The translations under genes were made by a program, and so were the position numbers. Below, piece by piece: positions 6,419-15,000 of a DNA stretch of 38,378 nt. Source of the stretch: 2-02-FULL-48-14 sp964356195. Lineage in GTDB: Bacteria > Patescibacteriota > Gracilibacteria > UBA1369 > 2-02-FULL-48-14. Under the pieces are notes generated by a model that ran no database searches, was not told the origin of the DNA, and saw nothing but the letters and a program-made list of their open reading frames with translations. The stretch is from contig CAYHGP010000008.1 in assembly GCA_964356195.1 (NCBI GenBank), positions 1-38,378 of the forward strand, in the 5' to 3' direction. Position 1 is the stretch's first letter. Each line of letters begins with the position of its first letter.

Positions 6419-7681
6419 ATGGCCAAATTCATTGTTCACGGAGGGCACCCCCTCAAAGGAGAAATACACGTCAGCGGATCCAAAAACGCGGCGCTTCCTA
6501 TTTTGGCAGCCACTCTTTTGACCGATTCGCCTTCCACGCTCCACAACGTGCCGGATATTTCAGACGTTCACGCCTTCCTGGAGATTTTATCGGGCCTCGG
6601 CGCGGAAGTTTCGTTTAACAAAGGAACGGTGACGGTAAACCCCGCACAGGTCAGCGGGGGTGAAATCAATCCCGAACTCGTAAAACATATGCGTGCTTCC
6701 ATTTTACTGCTCGGCCCACTCCTGGCGCGTTTTAAAGAAGTGCGCCTCACCTTTCCAGGCGGATGCGTGCTTGGAAAACGCTCGGTTCACGCTCACGTTC
6801 ACGCGCTTGGCGCACTCGGCGCGGAACTTATTGAAAGCGACGAAGAGATTCATCTCAAAACCTCCGGACTCAAAGCCGCAAAAATTATCATGGCGGAGGC
6901 CAGCGTCACCGCCACAGAAAACGCCCTCATGGCCGCGGCACTCATTCCCGGAGAAACTGAAATTCGTTGGGCCGCCATGGAGCCTCACGTGCAAGACCTC
7001 TGTCACTTTTTGGTCGCCATGGGCGCGAAGATTGAGGGCATCGGCTCCCACACCCTCACGGTTCACGGAGGCCGTCCCCTCAAAGGAGCGACCCACACCG
7101 TGACCGCCGATTACCTCGAAGCCGGCACGCTCACTTTGGCCGCAGTGCTCACTAACGGCGAAGTCACGATTAAAAATTGCCCCGTGCAGCAGCTCGACAG
7201 TTTCTGGGAAAAACTCGAAGAAGTCGGTGCCAAATTCACGCTCGCCAAAAACGAAGTTACCGTTCATCACCACAACGGTTTGCACGCCGTGGAAAAACTT
7301 CAAACCGCCGTTTACCCAGGCTTCCCCACCGATCTTCAAGCACCTTTTGCCGTTCTCCTTACGCAATGTTCAGGTGAAAGTAAGGTTTTCGAGACTCTGT
7401 TTGAAGGTCGCCTCAACTATCTTCCCGAACTTCAAAGAATGGGCGCACACACCGAACTTTTGAATGCCCACCAAGCCCTGATCACCGGCCCCACCCATCT
7501 TAAGGGAGTTCCGATTGTGAGTTGCGATATTCGTGCCGGTGCCGCTATGGTTTTGGCCGCTCTCGTTGCCGATGGCGAAACTGAAATCAGCGAAATCAAT
7601 TACATCGACCGCGGCTACGAAGGACTCGACGAAAAACTCCGCCACTTGGGCGCAAAAATCCAGCGACAAGACGAAGCGTAA
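6419..7681 (+). CDS. murA: UDP-N-acetylglucosamine 1-carboxyvinyltransferase MurA
   Basis: MurA transfers enolpyruvate from PEP to UDP-GlcNAc, the first committed step of peptidoglycan synthesis, in the cytoplasm. The length of 420 residues is typical. Key residues are seen: Lys22 and Asn23 in GSKNAALP, the active-site loop PGGCVLGKRS with Cys116 (the residue fosfomycin alkylates in family members), the catalytic Asp in FPTDLQAPF, and Arg372 in CDIRAGAAM. The Cys is retained, whereas some Patescibacteria and mycobacteria carry Asp. The 3' end overlaps the convergent metallo-hydrolase gene by 67 bases. With murB nearby it supports an autonomous cell-wall pathway. Confidence 0.96.
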   Translation: MAKFIVHGGHPLKGEIHVSGSKNAALPILAATLLTDSPSTLHNVPDISDVHAFLEILSGLGAEVSFNKGTVTVNPAQVSGGEINPELVKHMRASILLLGPLLARFKEVRLTFPGGCVLGKRSVHAHVHALGALGAELIESDEEIHLKTSGLKAAKIIMAEASVTATENALMAAALIPGETEIRWAAMEPHVQDLCHFLVAMGAKIEGIGSHTLTVHGGRPLKGATHTVTADYLEAGTLTLAAVLTNGEVTIKNCPVQQLDSFWEKLEEVGAKFTLAKNEVTVHHHNGLHAVEKLQTAVYPGFPTDLQAPFAVLLTQCSGESKVFETLFEGRLNYLPELQRMGAHTELLNAHQALITGPTHLKGVPIVSCDIRAGAAMVLAALVADGETEISEINYIDRGYEGLDEKLRHLGAKIQRQDEA

Positions 7682-8511
7682 AAATCTTCGCCCTCTCCAA
7701 AGTAGACGGAAATGCAGCCGTCACGGCCCGTCCACAAAACCGGAATTTCCATATCCTCGGCTTTTTGCAAAGTTTCTTCATGCGGATGCCCATAGTCATT
7801 CAAAAGTCCAGCGGAAATCACCATGAGCTGCGGCCCCACCTCCTCCAAAAACTCCAAAGTGCTGCTGGTGCGGCTGCCGTGATGCCCGGCTTTTAAAACA
7901 TCCGCACTCAGGTCTTCACCAGCAGCCAACAAGTCCGCCTCCACTTCCATTTCCGCATCGCCCGTCAGCAGGATTTCATGTTCCCCCTGCGTCACCCGAA
8001 TTACCACGGACGCGTTGTTCACATTGTCAAAATCCTCCCCAGTGGCCGGCGCGAAGGGGAAAAGCACGTCGAGTTTTGTCGTACCAAACGTAAAATCCTC
8101 ATCACTCCGCGCCACGTAAATAGGCACCCCCTGCTCCAGCGCTTTCGCCAAAAAAGCGGCGTAGGCATCATTCTTATACTCAGCACCGCTGAGCAAAATG
8201 CCGCCCACCTCAAAGCGATCCAAAACCGCCACCAGCCCGTTCACATGGTCGGCATGCGGATGCGTGAGGACAAGCAAATCGATGGTCTTCCGCCACAGCG
8301 GCAAAACCGTCCCCAGCTCCTCCAGCACCTTCGCGTCCGGCCCGCCGTCCACCAAAATATGATGCTGCTCCGGCGTCGTCAGCAAAATAGCGTCCCCCTG
8401 CCCGATGTCCAGCACGTGCATTTGCAGCACCGGGTGAATCTTCAACAAATTCCAGGCTAGTCCAAAGACAAGCGCCACCAGGATGCTGAAGATGAGAAAT
8501 CGCTTTTCCAT
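7615..8511 (-). CDS. ComEC/Rec2-like metallo-beta-lactamase-fold hydrolase, membrane-anchored
   Basis: This 298-residue protein has one N-terminal membrane helix (about 5-22), then an MBL-fold hydrolase. Motifs in order are DIGQGDAILL, DGGP, THPHADH (metal ligands), LTGDAE, GHHGS and SAGLLNDYGHPH. This is the arrangement of the C-terminal ComEC domain, here without the ComEC channel. In ComEC this domain is thought to process the non-transported DNA strand at the cell surface. The free-standing form may be a secreted nuclease or phosphodiesterase. The 3' end overlaps murA by 67 bases, so the last ~20 residues (a Ser/Trp-rich tail) may be non-essential. A TAGACT lies six bases before the ATG. 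Confidence 0.85.
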   Translation of the reverse strand: MEKRFLIFSILVALVFGLAWNLLKIHPVLQMHVLDIGQGDAILLTTPEQHHILVDGGPDAKVLEELGTVLPLWRKTIDLLVLTHPHADHVNGLVAVLDRFEVGGILLSGAEYKNDAYAAFLAKALEQGVPIYVARSDEDFTFGTTKLDVLFPFAPATGEDFDNVNNASVVIRVTQGEHEILLTGDAEMEVEADLLAAGEDLSADVLKAGHHGSRTSSTLEFLEEVGPQLMVISAGLLNDYGHPHEETLQKAEDMEIPVLWTGRDGCISVYFGEGEDFYASSCRWIFAPKWRSFSSSPS

Positions 8512-8568
8512 TTCGCCAGTCTAGCGCTCCTCAGCCCCGGCCACCCGTAAAAGGCGTTGCCGAATGTG

Positions 8569-9387
8569 TTACAATAAGCGTTTTTCCTGAAACTTCAGAT
8601 TAATTGAATGCGCAATAACATGATGGTCTTTGCACAGCGGAGCGAGGAAGTGCGGGTCATACCTTTGGCTGAGCGCGAAGGTTTGAGTGTGGTGGAGCTG
8701 TTCCGCCGGTTTGTAGCAAGTACGAATGGAGCACTTCGTTCCGTGTTCCTCTCGCACCACTCGCTTGATTCTTGCCGCAACGTAGCGGGATTTTGCCGGC
8801 TCCAGTCCTTCACAAATCGCTTCCTTTTCTTCTGTGATTTCACTCTCCCTCCTATCCAAAAACTCCGTGAGCAGAGCGTCAATGTTTATCCCCTTCTCCT
8901 GAAGTTCTTCAAGTCTAGCCTTGACCGCATCAGAAATTTGTAGCGGGGACGTTTGCCCGGGCAAAGATTTTACGTCAAATAATGGCTCTACCAAGCCATT
9001 CACGTCTAAACTCTTCTCGTCCCTCACCAAAGTTTCCAGCGCACTTTTGGGCAACACTTGCACCACCCGCGCCAACTCTGCTTCGTTTTGCAAAGTAGCA
9101 ATGGACTGAATACGCACGAGCTTATTAATGCTCACTTCACCATTCTCCAGTAGGGACTTCAACGCAGGCAATTCTGCAAACCTCCGCCCCAAATTGAGAG
9201 CTGTCCTCACATGCTCCTCACTGACTCCGGCCAACTTGGACGCAAACTCAAACACCGACAAAAAACCTTTTGCCAAGTACAGCCGCCGCTTCTCCACCTC
9301 AGGAAGTAAGCCAAGAAACTTCTGCCTCCACAGAAGTGCATTTCGTCCATACATTCGAGCCTTTTCGTACAGTTGTTCATCCGTCAT
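8569..9387 (-). CDS. HNH endonuclease-like protein
   Basis: The 272-residue protein has a long helical N-terminal part (residues 1-200), similar in style to the DUF222/13E12 type that precedes HNH domains. At the C-terminus is a metal-binding HNH module: CSIRTC, then QLHHTQTFAL, then LAPLCKDHHVIAHSIN. The paired HH residues and Cys ligands suggest a Zn-stabilised beta-beta-alpha-metal fold that cuts DNA. Such free-standing genes are often mobile or linked to defence. The gene is 57 bases upstream of the ComEC-like gene on the same strand, so the two may be co-transcribed and both act on DNA. Confidence 0.8.
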   Translation of the reverse strand: MTDEQLYEKARMYGRNALLWRQKFLGLLPEVEKRRLYLAKGFLSVFEFASKLAGVSEEHVRTALNLGRRFAELPALKSLLENGEVSINKLVRIQSIATLQNEAELARVVQVLPKSALETLVRDEKSLDVNGLVEPLFDVKSLPGQTSPLQISDAVKARLEELQEKGINIDALLTEFLDRRESEITEEKEAICEGLEPAKSRYVAARIKRVVREEHGTKCSIRTCYKPAEQLHHTQTFALSQRYDPHFLAPLCKDHHVIAHSINLKFQEKRLL

Positions 9388-9514
9388 ATTTGGTGGGTTA
9401 GTGAAGCCTTACGTTAACACCAAAACCCACAATTTAACAGATCAAAACTACCACTTCCACGTGACAAATCCGTAGGTGAGCGTGCATTCACCTTTTGCCC
9501 TCGCCAGCCACAGA

Positions 9515-9543
9515 TTGACGATTCAGATAAAATATGTTATAAC
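9515..9543 (+). promoter_or_regulatory. Promoter of the glycosyltransferase gene, leaderless type
   Basis: TTGACG (9515-9520), 17 bases, then TATAAC (9538-9543), which is preceded by TGT to make an extended -10. The ATG follows six bases later at 9550. This is the best-formed leaderless promoter in the window. Confidence 0.8.
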
Positions 9544-9549
9544 TCCCAC

Positions 9550-10290
9550 ATGAACCACGAGCCACCCATCCGCATTATCCTTCCCGCTTTCAATGAGCGA
9601 GAACACGTGGCTCAGGCCATAGAGTCCCTTCAAAGGCAGACCTGCACGAGGTGGCAAGCCGTGGTAGTGGCGAACGCCTGCACCGACGACACTGCAGCCA
9701 TAGTAAGAGGCTTCAACGCTCAAAACATCCGTGTGATTGAAACTCCCCGGCAAGGCATCAGTCTCGCAAAAAATATTGGGTACAGAGAAGAAAAAGCCGA
9801 TGCCCGTTTAATCGCTTTTATGGATTCCGATTGTGTCGCCGAAGACGATTTACTTGAAACCGTTGTAGGAAAAACCGATCAAGGTTACGAAGGAGGAAAG
9901 GTTAGTGTCCACCCGCTAGATGATGATCGGCTAAGAGCCCGCTTGTATTGCGCTTGGGGCGATTTTATCCATCCCATTGCTATGCGTTTTCAGGGTATGG
10001 ATACGGGAGGAGGGTGTTTCACCTTTCTCACCAAAGAGCTCGCCGGCAGAATTGAAAACCACGATGGTGGAGTATTCAACGAAAAACTTCGTGTGATGGA
10101 AGATATCGACATAATGGTGAGGATGAAAGCGGCAGGCCGATGCACATTCATCGATACATCCCACGTCTTAACTTCAATGAGAAGATTCAAAGAAGAGGGG
10201 TATTTAAAGTGCATTATTGAAGACTCTTTCCACGCGGCTGACCCTCAGGGCAAAACCCGGGCTCGTTGGCAGATTCCCGAACAAAAGTAA
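9550..10290 (+). CDS. Family 2 glycosyltransferase
   Basis: This 246-residue GT-A fold transferase starts with IRIILPAFNEREHVAQAIESL, the nucleotide-sugar-binding strand and helix. The DxD-type motif is MDSDC at about residue 95, and the acceptor-side acidic motif is VMEDIDIMVRM. No membrane helix is present, so it works at the cytoplasmic face using a UDP- or GDP-sugar. The acceptor is unknown; cell-surface glycan or lipid glycosylation is likely. No other glycan genes are adjacent. The gene converges on the FN3 surface protein, with a shared terminator between them. Confidence 0.88.
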   Translation: MNHEPPIRIILPAFNEREHVAQAIESLQRQTCTRWQAVVVANACTDDTAAIVRGFNAQNIRVIETPRQGISLAKNIGYREEKADARLIAFMDSDCVAEDDLLETVVGKTDQGYEGGKVSVHPLDDDRLRARLYCAWGDFIHPIAMRFQGMDTGGGCFTFLTKELAGRIENHDGGVFNEKLRVMEDIDIMVRMKAAGRCTFIDTSHVLTSMRRFKEEGYLKCIIEDSFHAADPQGKTRARWQIPEQK

Positions 10291-10294
10291 CTAA

Positions 10295-10334
10295 AAAACT
10301 CCGACCCGCGATTCCTCGCAAAGCCGGAGCTTTT
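10295..10334. terminator. Bidirectional terminator between convergent genes
   Basis: AAAACTCCG (10295-10303) pairs with CGGAGCTTTT (10325-10334) with one bulged base, and A/T runs flank both sides. It serves the glycosyltransferase gene on the plus strand and the FN3 surface protein gene on the minus strand. Confidence 0.65.
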
Positions 10335-10348
10335 AAATTTCAAAGCAA

Positions 10349-11857
10349 CTAATCTTTCTTTTTCTTGCGTGTCCAAGCACCGGCTCCAAAGAAGGAAAGG
10401 GCGCCCAGTACCAAGAGTTCAGGACCGGCTTCGGGAAGCGTCACCGTAGTGAGCACTCCTTCGGATTCATTTCCGTTTTCGTCCACAGCCGTCACCTTAA
10501 AGGTGTAAGTCTCACCGGCGGTAAGGTCGGTAACTTCGTAGTCAACAGCATCGCTGGCAACACTGAGAGCGTCACCAAAGGTGAGTCCGCCATCCAAGCT
10601 TTGGTAGACAAGGTATTTAGCCAAGTCTCCGGCAGTGTCTTCACTTGCAGTCCAGCTGAGCATCACAGATGTTTCCTCTGCAACCGCAGCCAAGAAGTTT
10701 GTAATGTCTTCCGGAGCCACCACGTCGGCAAGGTCTTTTGTTTTAGCGGTGAATTCCACGCTCATGTTTTCTTCAGCGAGGCTGGCGCCGTCGGTGTTGA
10801 AAATCATTTCGTCCATAGTGAGGACGTAGTCGAAACCGGATTCCATGTCTTCCGTTGTAAGCGTTACAAGGGTCGAATCCTGGTCATCAATGCTCACGGC
10901 GAGTACGTCCACAATTTGAGTGGCATCGTCGGCGGCTTGAATGGTGAAGGAATCAGGGTCCGCAGAAACCACGGCCTGAGTGAAGGTCAAAACGAGTTCA
11001 TTGACGTCGGTGGCCTCTACCTGGTCCACCATGAAGGTGTCGGAAGAAGAAGTGCCGCTGTCGGTCTCAGTACCGGTTGTGTCGCCTTCAGTTTTTTGCA
11101 AAGAGCTTCCTGTGAAGATGGCGGTGTCGGAAGTCCCGCTTTCAATAGTGTTTCCGGCAAGGTCGGTGATTCCGATTCCTGCGGTAAGAATGTATTGAGT
11201 TCCGGCTGTTTGTTCCGCCGTAACCACGAAGACCGTGGAAGGAGCGTCGGAAGAAACGTAAGCGTCGAGAACTTCAATGGCAGTTCCGCTGGTGGATTCA
11301 AGAGCAAAGGCGCTTGTGGAATCCGTAGGCAGTTCAACCGCCTCGGAGAATTCCACTTCCACCAAAGTGCTGGTGCTGGCACTCGCGTTTTTAACGGTAG
11401 GAGCGGTGAAATCCCCAAGCTCGGAAGCTTCGGGAGTTACTTCCACTTCCTTAGAGTAGTACTGAGCTTCATTGCCGTCGGCATCGTAGGCCGTCACGGT
11501 GAAGTAGTAGGTAACTCCATTAGTAAGATTGTCCATAATATAGGTGGTGCTGTCGCCCGCGTCGGTAGAACCGAAGGTGTAAGAACCTCCATTCGCTTCA
11601 ACGGATTCCAAGCCGGCATAAACGTAGTACCCCTCTACGCCTGTGTCGTCGGTGGATGCATCCCAAGTCAAAGTAGCCTCTCCGTCTCCGGGGAACCCCT
11701 GAAGATTTTCCACGTCGGAGGGAAGACCTGCGTCTTCAACCACCTCTGCCATTGCAAGCAGGGAGGAGCCACCGAGCAACGATACGATGCCGAGGCCAGC
11801 ACCGAGTCGTGCAAGCAGGCGCGCAGCGTTTGCTAAGCAATTAGTTGTTCGTGCCAT
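10349..11857 (-). CDS. FN3/Ig-like surface protein with LPEAG sorting-type tail
   Basis: The 502-residue protein has an N-terminal signal (about 1-37, hydrophobic from residue 18), then an FN3 domain (about 48-140, with GYYVYAG and TYYFTVTAYDADGNEA). Two Ig-like domains of the SbsA/Big_5 type follow (about 150-250 and 283-375, with VEVEFSEAV and LVLTFTQAV strands), then a second FN3 (about 380-472). The tail is LPEAG (474-478), a hydrophobic stretch and RKKKKD, the layout of a sortase or exosortase substrate. It is likely exported and anchored as an adhesin or stalk. The promoter is an extended -10 at 11893-11901 with an A-rich leader. No sortase gene is seen in the window. Confidence 0.85.
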   Translation of the reverse strand: MARTTNCLANAARLLARLGAGLGIVSLLGGSSLLAMAEVVEDAGLPSDVENLQGFPGDGEATLTWDASTDDTGVEGYYVYAGLESVEANGGSYTFGSTDAGDSTTYIMDNLTNGVTYYFTVTAYDADGNEAQYYSKEVEVTPEASELGDFTAPTVKNASASTSTLVEVEFSEAVELPTDSTSAFALESTSGTAIEVLDAYVSSDAPSTVFVVTAEQTAGTQYILTAGIGITDLAGNTIESGTSDTAIFTGSSLQKTEGDTTGTETDSGTSSSDTFMVDQVEATDVNELVLTFTQAVVSADPDSFTIQAADDATQIVDVLAVSIDDQDSTLVTLTTEDMESGFDYVLTMDEMIFNTDGASLAEENMSVEFTAKTKDLADVVAPEDITNFLAAVAEETSVMLSWTASEDTAGDLAKYLVYQSLDGGLTFGDALSVASDAVDYEVTDLTAGETYTFKVTAVDENGNESEGVLTTVTLPEAGPELLVLGALSFFGAGAWTRKKKKD

Positions 11858-11892
11858 ACGTGATTGGGTTACTTTTACAAATAAATCTTAAT

Positions 11893-11901
11893 ATTATACC
11901 A
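11893..11901 (-). promoter_or_regulatory. Extended -10 promoter of the FN3 surface protein
   Basis: The minus strand reads TGGTATAAT followed by ATTAAGATTTA, almost identical to the element at 289-297. A weak -35 (TGGACT at 11921-11916) sits 17 bases upstream of the -10. The leader is about 30 bases long. Confidence 0.65.
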
Positions 11902-11995
11902 AATTTTCGCCCTCCAGTCCACGCACTGAGCCTTGCGGGATTATGATTTTGTTTTGAAGTTTAAGCCTGTAACCAGGTGCCAGATGGGAAAACAG

Positions 11996-12027
11996 AAAAA
12001 AGCCCCCTGAACCAGGAGGCAGATTTT
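11996..12027 (-). terminator. Intrinsic terminator of the 1266-residue gene
   Basis: On the minus strand GCCTCCTG-GTT-CAGGGGGC forms an eight-pair stem followed by TTTTTT. It begins 10 bases after the stop codon at 12037. The stem sequence is close to that of the terminator at 2080-2111. Confidence 0.85.
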
Positions 12028-12036
12028 TCTTCATAG

Positions 12037-15000
12037 TTATTTTAGGATCTCTTCAGCTTTTTTCTTAGAATCCGCTAGCCATACGTCCGTAGCCCCGGTG
12101 TTAGCGTAATCCACTATTTTTTGAGCATGAAGTTTTGCTTTCTCAGTGTTACCTGAAAGAGAGTAGTACTGCATGAGGGTGTCATCTAGGCCCTCATCAC
12201 CACGACTGGCATCACTCTCAAGGAAATCAACATATTTCTGAACCTCCGCATAAGGCACAACAGAACCTTGCGTTTCCACAGTGAACCAAACGAGGTTGTT
12301 GGCTAGACTAGTGAGACTGCGCCCATCCAGTTGCTGGTCAAGACTGTAGGTCTTTACCAAATCGTCGAAGTAGGCTCGAGTTTTTCTGATGTCAGAGTCA
12401 AGGGGAAGGTCTTTAAATTTTTGAACAAGAGGTATGGTTTCTTTCACAATCCCCGCTCTTGTTCGCACTCGTTGCTGGTAATCAGGCAAGCTGTACTCCT
12501 TGGTTAAGGCACGTATTTCAGCCACACCATTTTTGACAATGAACTGACCTCCATATTCAACCTCAAAGCGTTCACCATTAACATTGAGTGCATAGTTGTA
12601 GGAGGTGCCTAGTCCTGACCGGTTTTCTCCGTGGTATTCCAGGTTTGGAAAATCTTTCTTCAGGTCTACCAAAAGAGCCTCACGGTATTTTTTTTCAGTC
12701 AAACCGTTAATGTCACATTGGGCAAAGCCTTCTGCCGGCGCATGATAATAGACATCACCTTCTTTTGTAGTTTGTTTCCAAATTGAACCCACTTTTTCTA
12801 AAGGTTCCCCATCACTGTCAAAAACACTTTCAGGGTCTCCTTCCACCTGAAATAAGCTGTAGAGTTTTTGACTTCCGGTCCCCCAAGCGTCACCAACCCC
12901 GTGAGCTTCTTCGAGTTGTCCGTTAAGAAGGAAGTACGTGGTATTTATTTCATCAATTTTTCCAAACGAATGTTTCTCATCAGGTTTGCTGTTATAGAAA
13001 ACACCTGCATCAGTTCTTATATATGCTCTTCCGGAAGCTGCTATGAAAGGGGTCGCAAGACTTGAAGCGGATATTTGAGCCCAGTTAGCGGTGATCTCTT
13101 GAGAGTCATCTGCGGAAAGATCCGTCGCTAAGCTAGGTATAGCAAGGGCTTGAACTTCTCTTACCCCGGTCCCACCAACAGAATCTTGAACATCAAATTT
13201 GGCCATTCCCTTATCCCACACGATTCTTTTTGTCACAGAACCATCAGGAGAAGTCCAAACAGCATTCCCATCTACAAAGCGCATCGGTCCAAAGGTTTCA
13301 TCGGCACCACCCATGGTGAGTAGTCCAGTACCATGAGGGACATTATTTCTCATTTCTCCTTGATACGTAGTCCCGTCAGCAGGCCATTCAATAGTTACTG
13401 TCCCGGAGTACTCATCCGCATCAGCAATGGAAAGCATTACAGGGTCAACTTTCACATATTCTCCTTCAGGCAATTCCAACGCGCCCGATTCAGCCGGAGT
13501 AGGCGCAGGAGCCTCTTCGTCATCAAGGTCTAGAGCAACAGGCGCCCCAGGAGCCTTCGGCGCAACTTGCTTCACCTCTACAAAGTTATTAGCGCTAGCC
13601 GCACCTGAAGTAACAGTGAATTCAGTCCCCCCTATAGTGTAATTCCCAATCGGGAGTACTCCCTGAAATGAACGACTTCCGTGAAGTTCTTTGTTTGCAC
13701 GTTCAATGGCGGCCCTTTCCTCGGGGGCAAACGGGGCCTCAAAAGGCTCCAGAACAAGTTCTCCGGTATAGTTTCTATTCACCAAGATTTCAGCGCCTCC
13801 GTAGCCCTGGTTGATGGCTTCTATTCGAGCCTGAGCGGAATCCGCCTCAGCCGTTTTACCTTCTTTTCGTGCAGCTTCCGCCGCCTTGGCCCAGGCTTTT
13901 GAAGCCGCCTTGATGTCCCCAAGGCCTTCCGCAGCTTGAGCACCGAGAAGATGAGTTGCATAATCTACCTTCGCCCCTTGTGCCTCGAGTTTTAAAACGG
14001 TTTGGTAGTGATCATTTACAGCCTTCATATTTGGTCTTTTCGCATAAGTTTTCATCTCTCCGGCCTCGCGGACGTATTCCGCCTGAGCTTTAGCGTTAGG
14101 CACAGCTTCCGTAGTTTCCGGAGCTTTTGGCTCGGTCTTCTTCATCTTGTCGTAGGCTCTATTGACTTTAGGAGTCAGTTTTTGGATTTCGGAATTCGTG
14201 GCCCAGTACAAAATTTTGGAAGACACGTACTGCATGACCGCTGCTTCATTACACTCTTTGCCGGCGGCTTTTTGTTCCTCCACATAAGCGTGAACCAAAG
14301 CAGGATCCACCGATTCCACTCGCGCCTTTATAATATAAGGAGTGTGGTCGGGGGCTTCAAATTCCACATAAAAGGAACTGAAACCGTTTTCTTTGGGCGT
14401 AATAAGATTGCGGGTGTTTTTCACCTCGGTGAGGTAACCCTCGGGGTAGGCGTGCTGGAACGCATCCGCAAGACCTTGCGTCTGTGTTTGGTAAGTCATC
14501 GCGCTCATTCCAAACTCTATAGGGTTGATGTCTTCCGGAATATCCAAGGATTCTCCTGCATCAGGGGCCTCACGAGCAGTTTTCTCTCTAGTCTTTCTAG
14601 GAGTGAACCCGAAACGGAACAAATAACGATCTAAATAGCCGAGGGTTTCTTTGGCTTTAGCGAGGTCATCTTTACTGGCAGCAGGCAGCTTGGGGACAAG
14701 CTCTGCATACCATTGGTTCATTGCTTTAGTGCAGGTTTTCATTCCCCTCATACCCTGGAAGCCACTGTTGTCCAATTGTACTTTCAATCCATCCAATACA
14801 TAGTTGAGATAGTAGAGCTGTCTTTCTGGGGGAAGAGTTTCCAAATTCTCTATCTCATCAAGAAGTATTCTAAAGGCTTCATCACTCTCAGCGGGCGAGC
14901 CAGCCAGAGCGGTATCCAAACGAGCTTTCGTGGCTAGGTCCTCATCAGGCGCCGTCTCAGGAACAACAGGGAGAGCAGGAGGCACAGGCTCAACGGGTTC

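Noticed and set aside
10601..11836. Long open frame of 411 codons on the plus strand opposite the FN3 surface protein gene
   Set aside because: It is antisense to a gene with clear domains, a signal peptide and a promoter. The protein is composition-driven (rich in Gly, Val, His) and has no domain or start signal.
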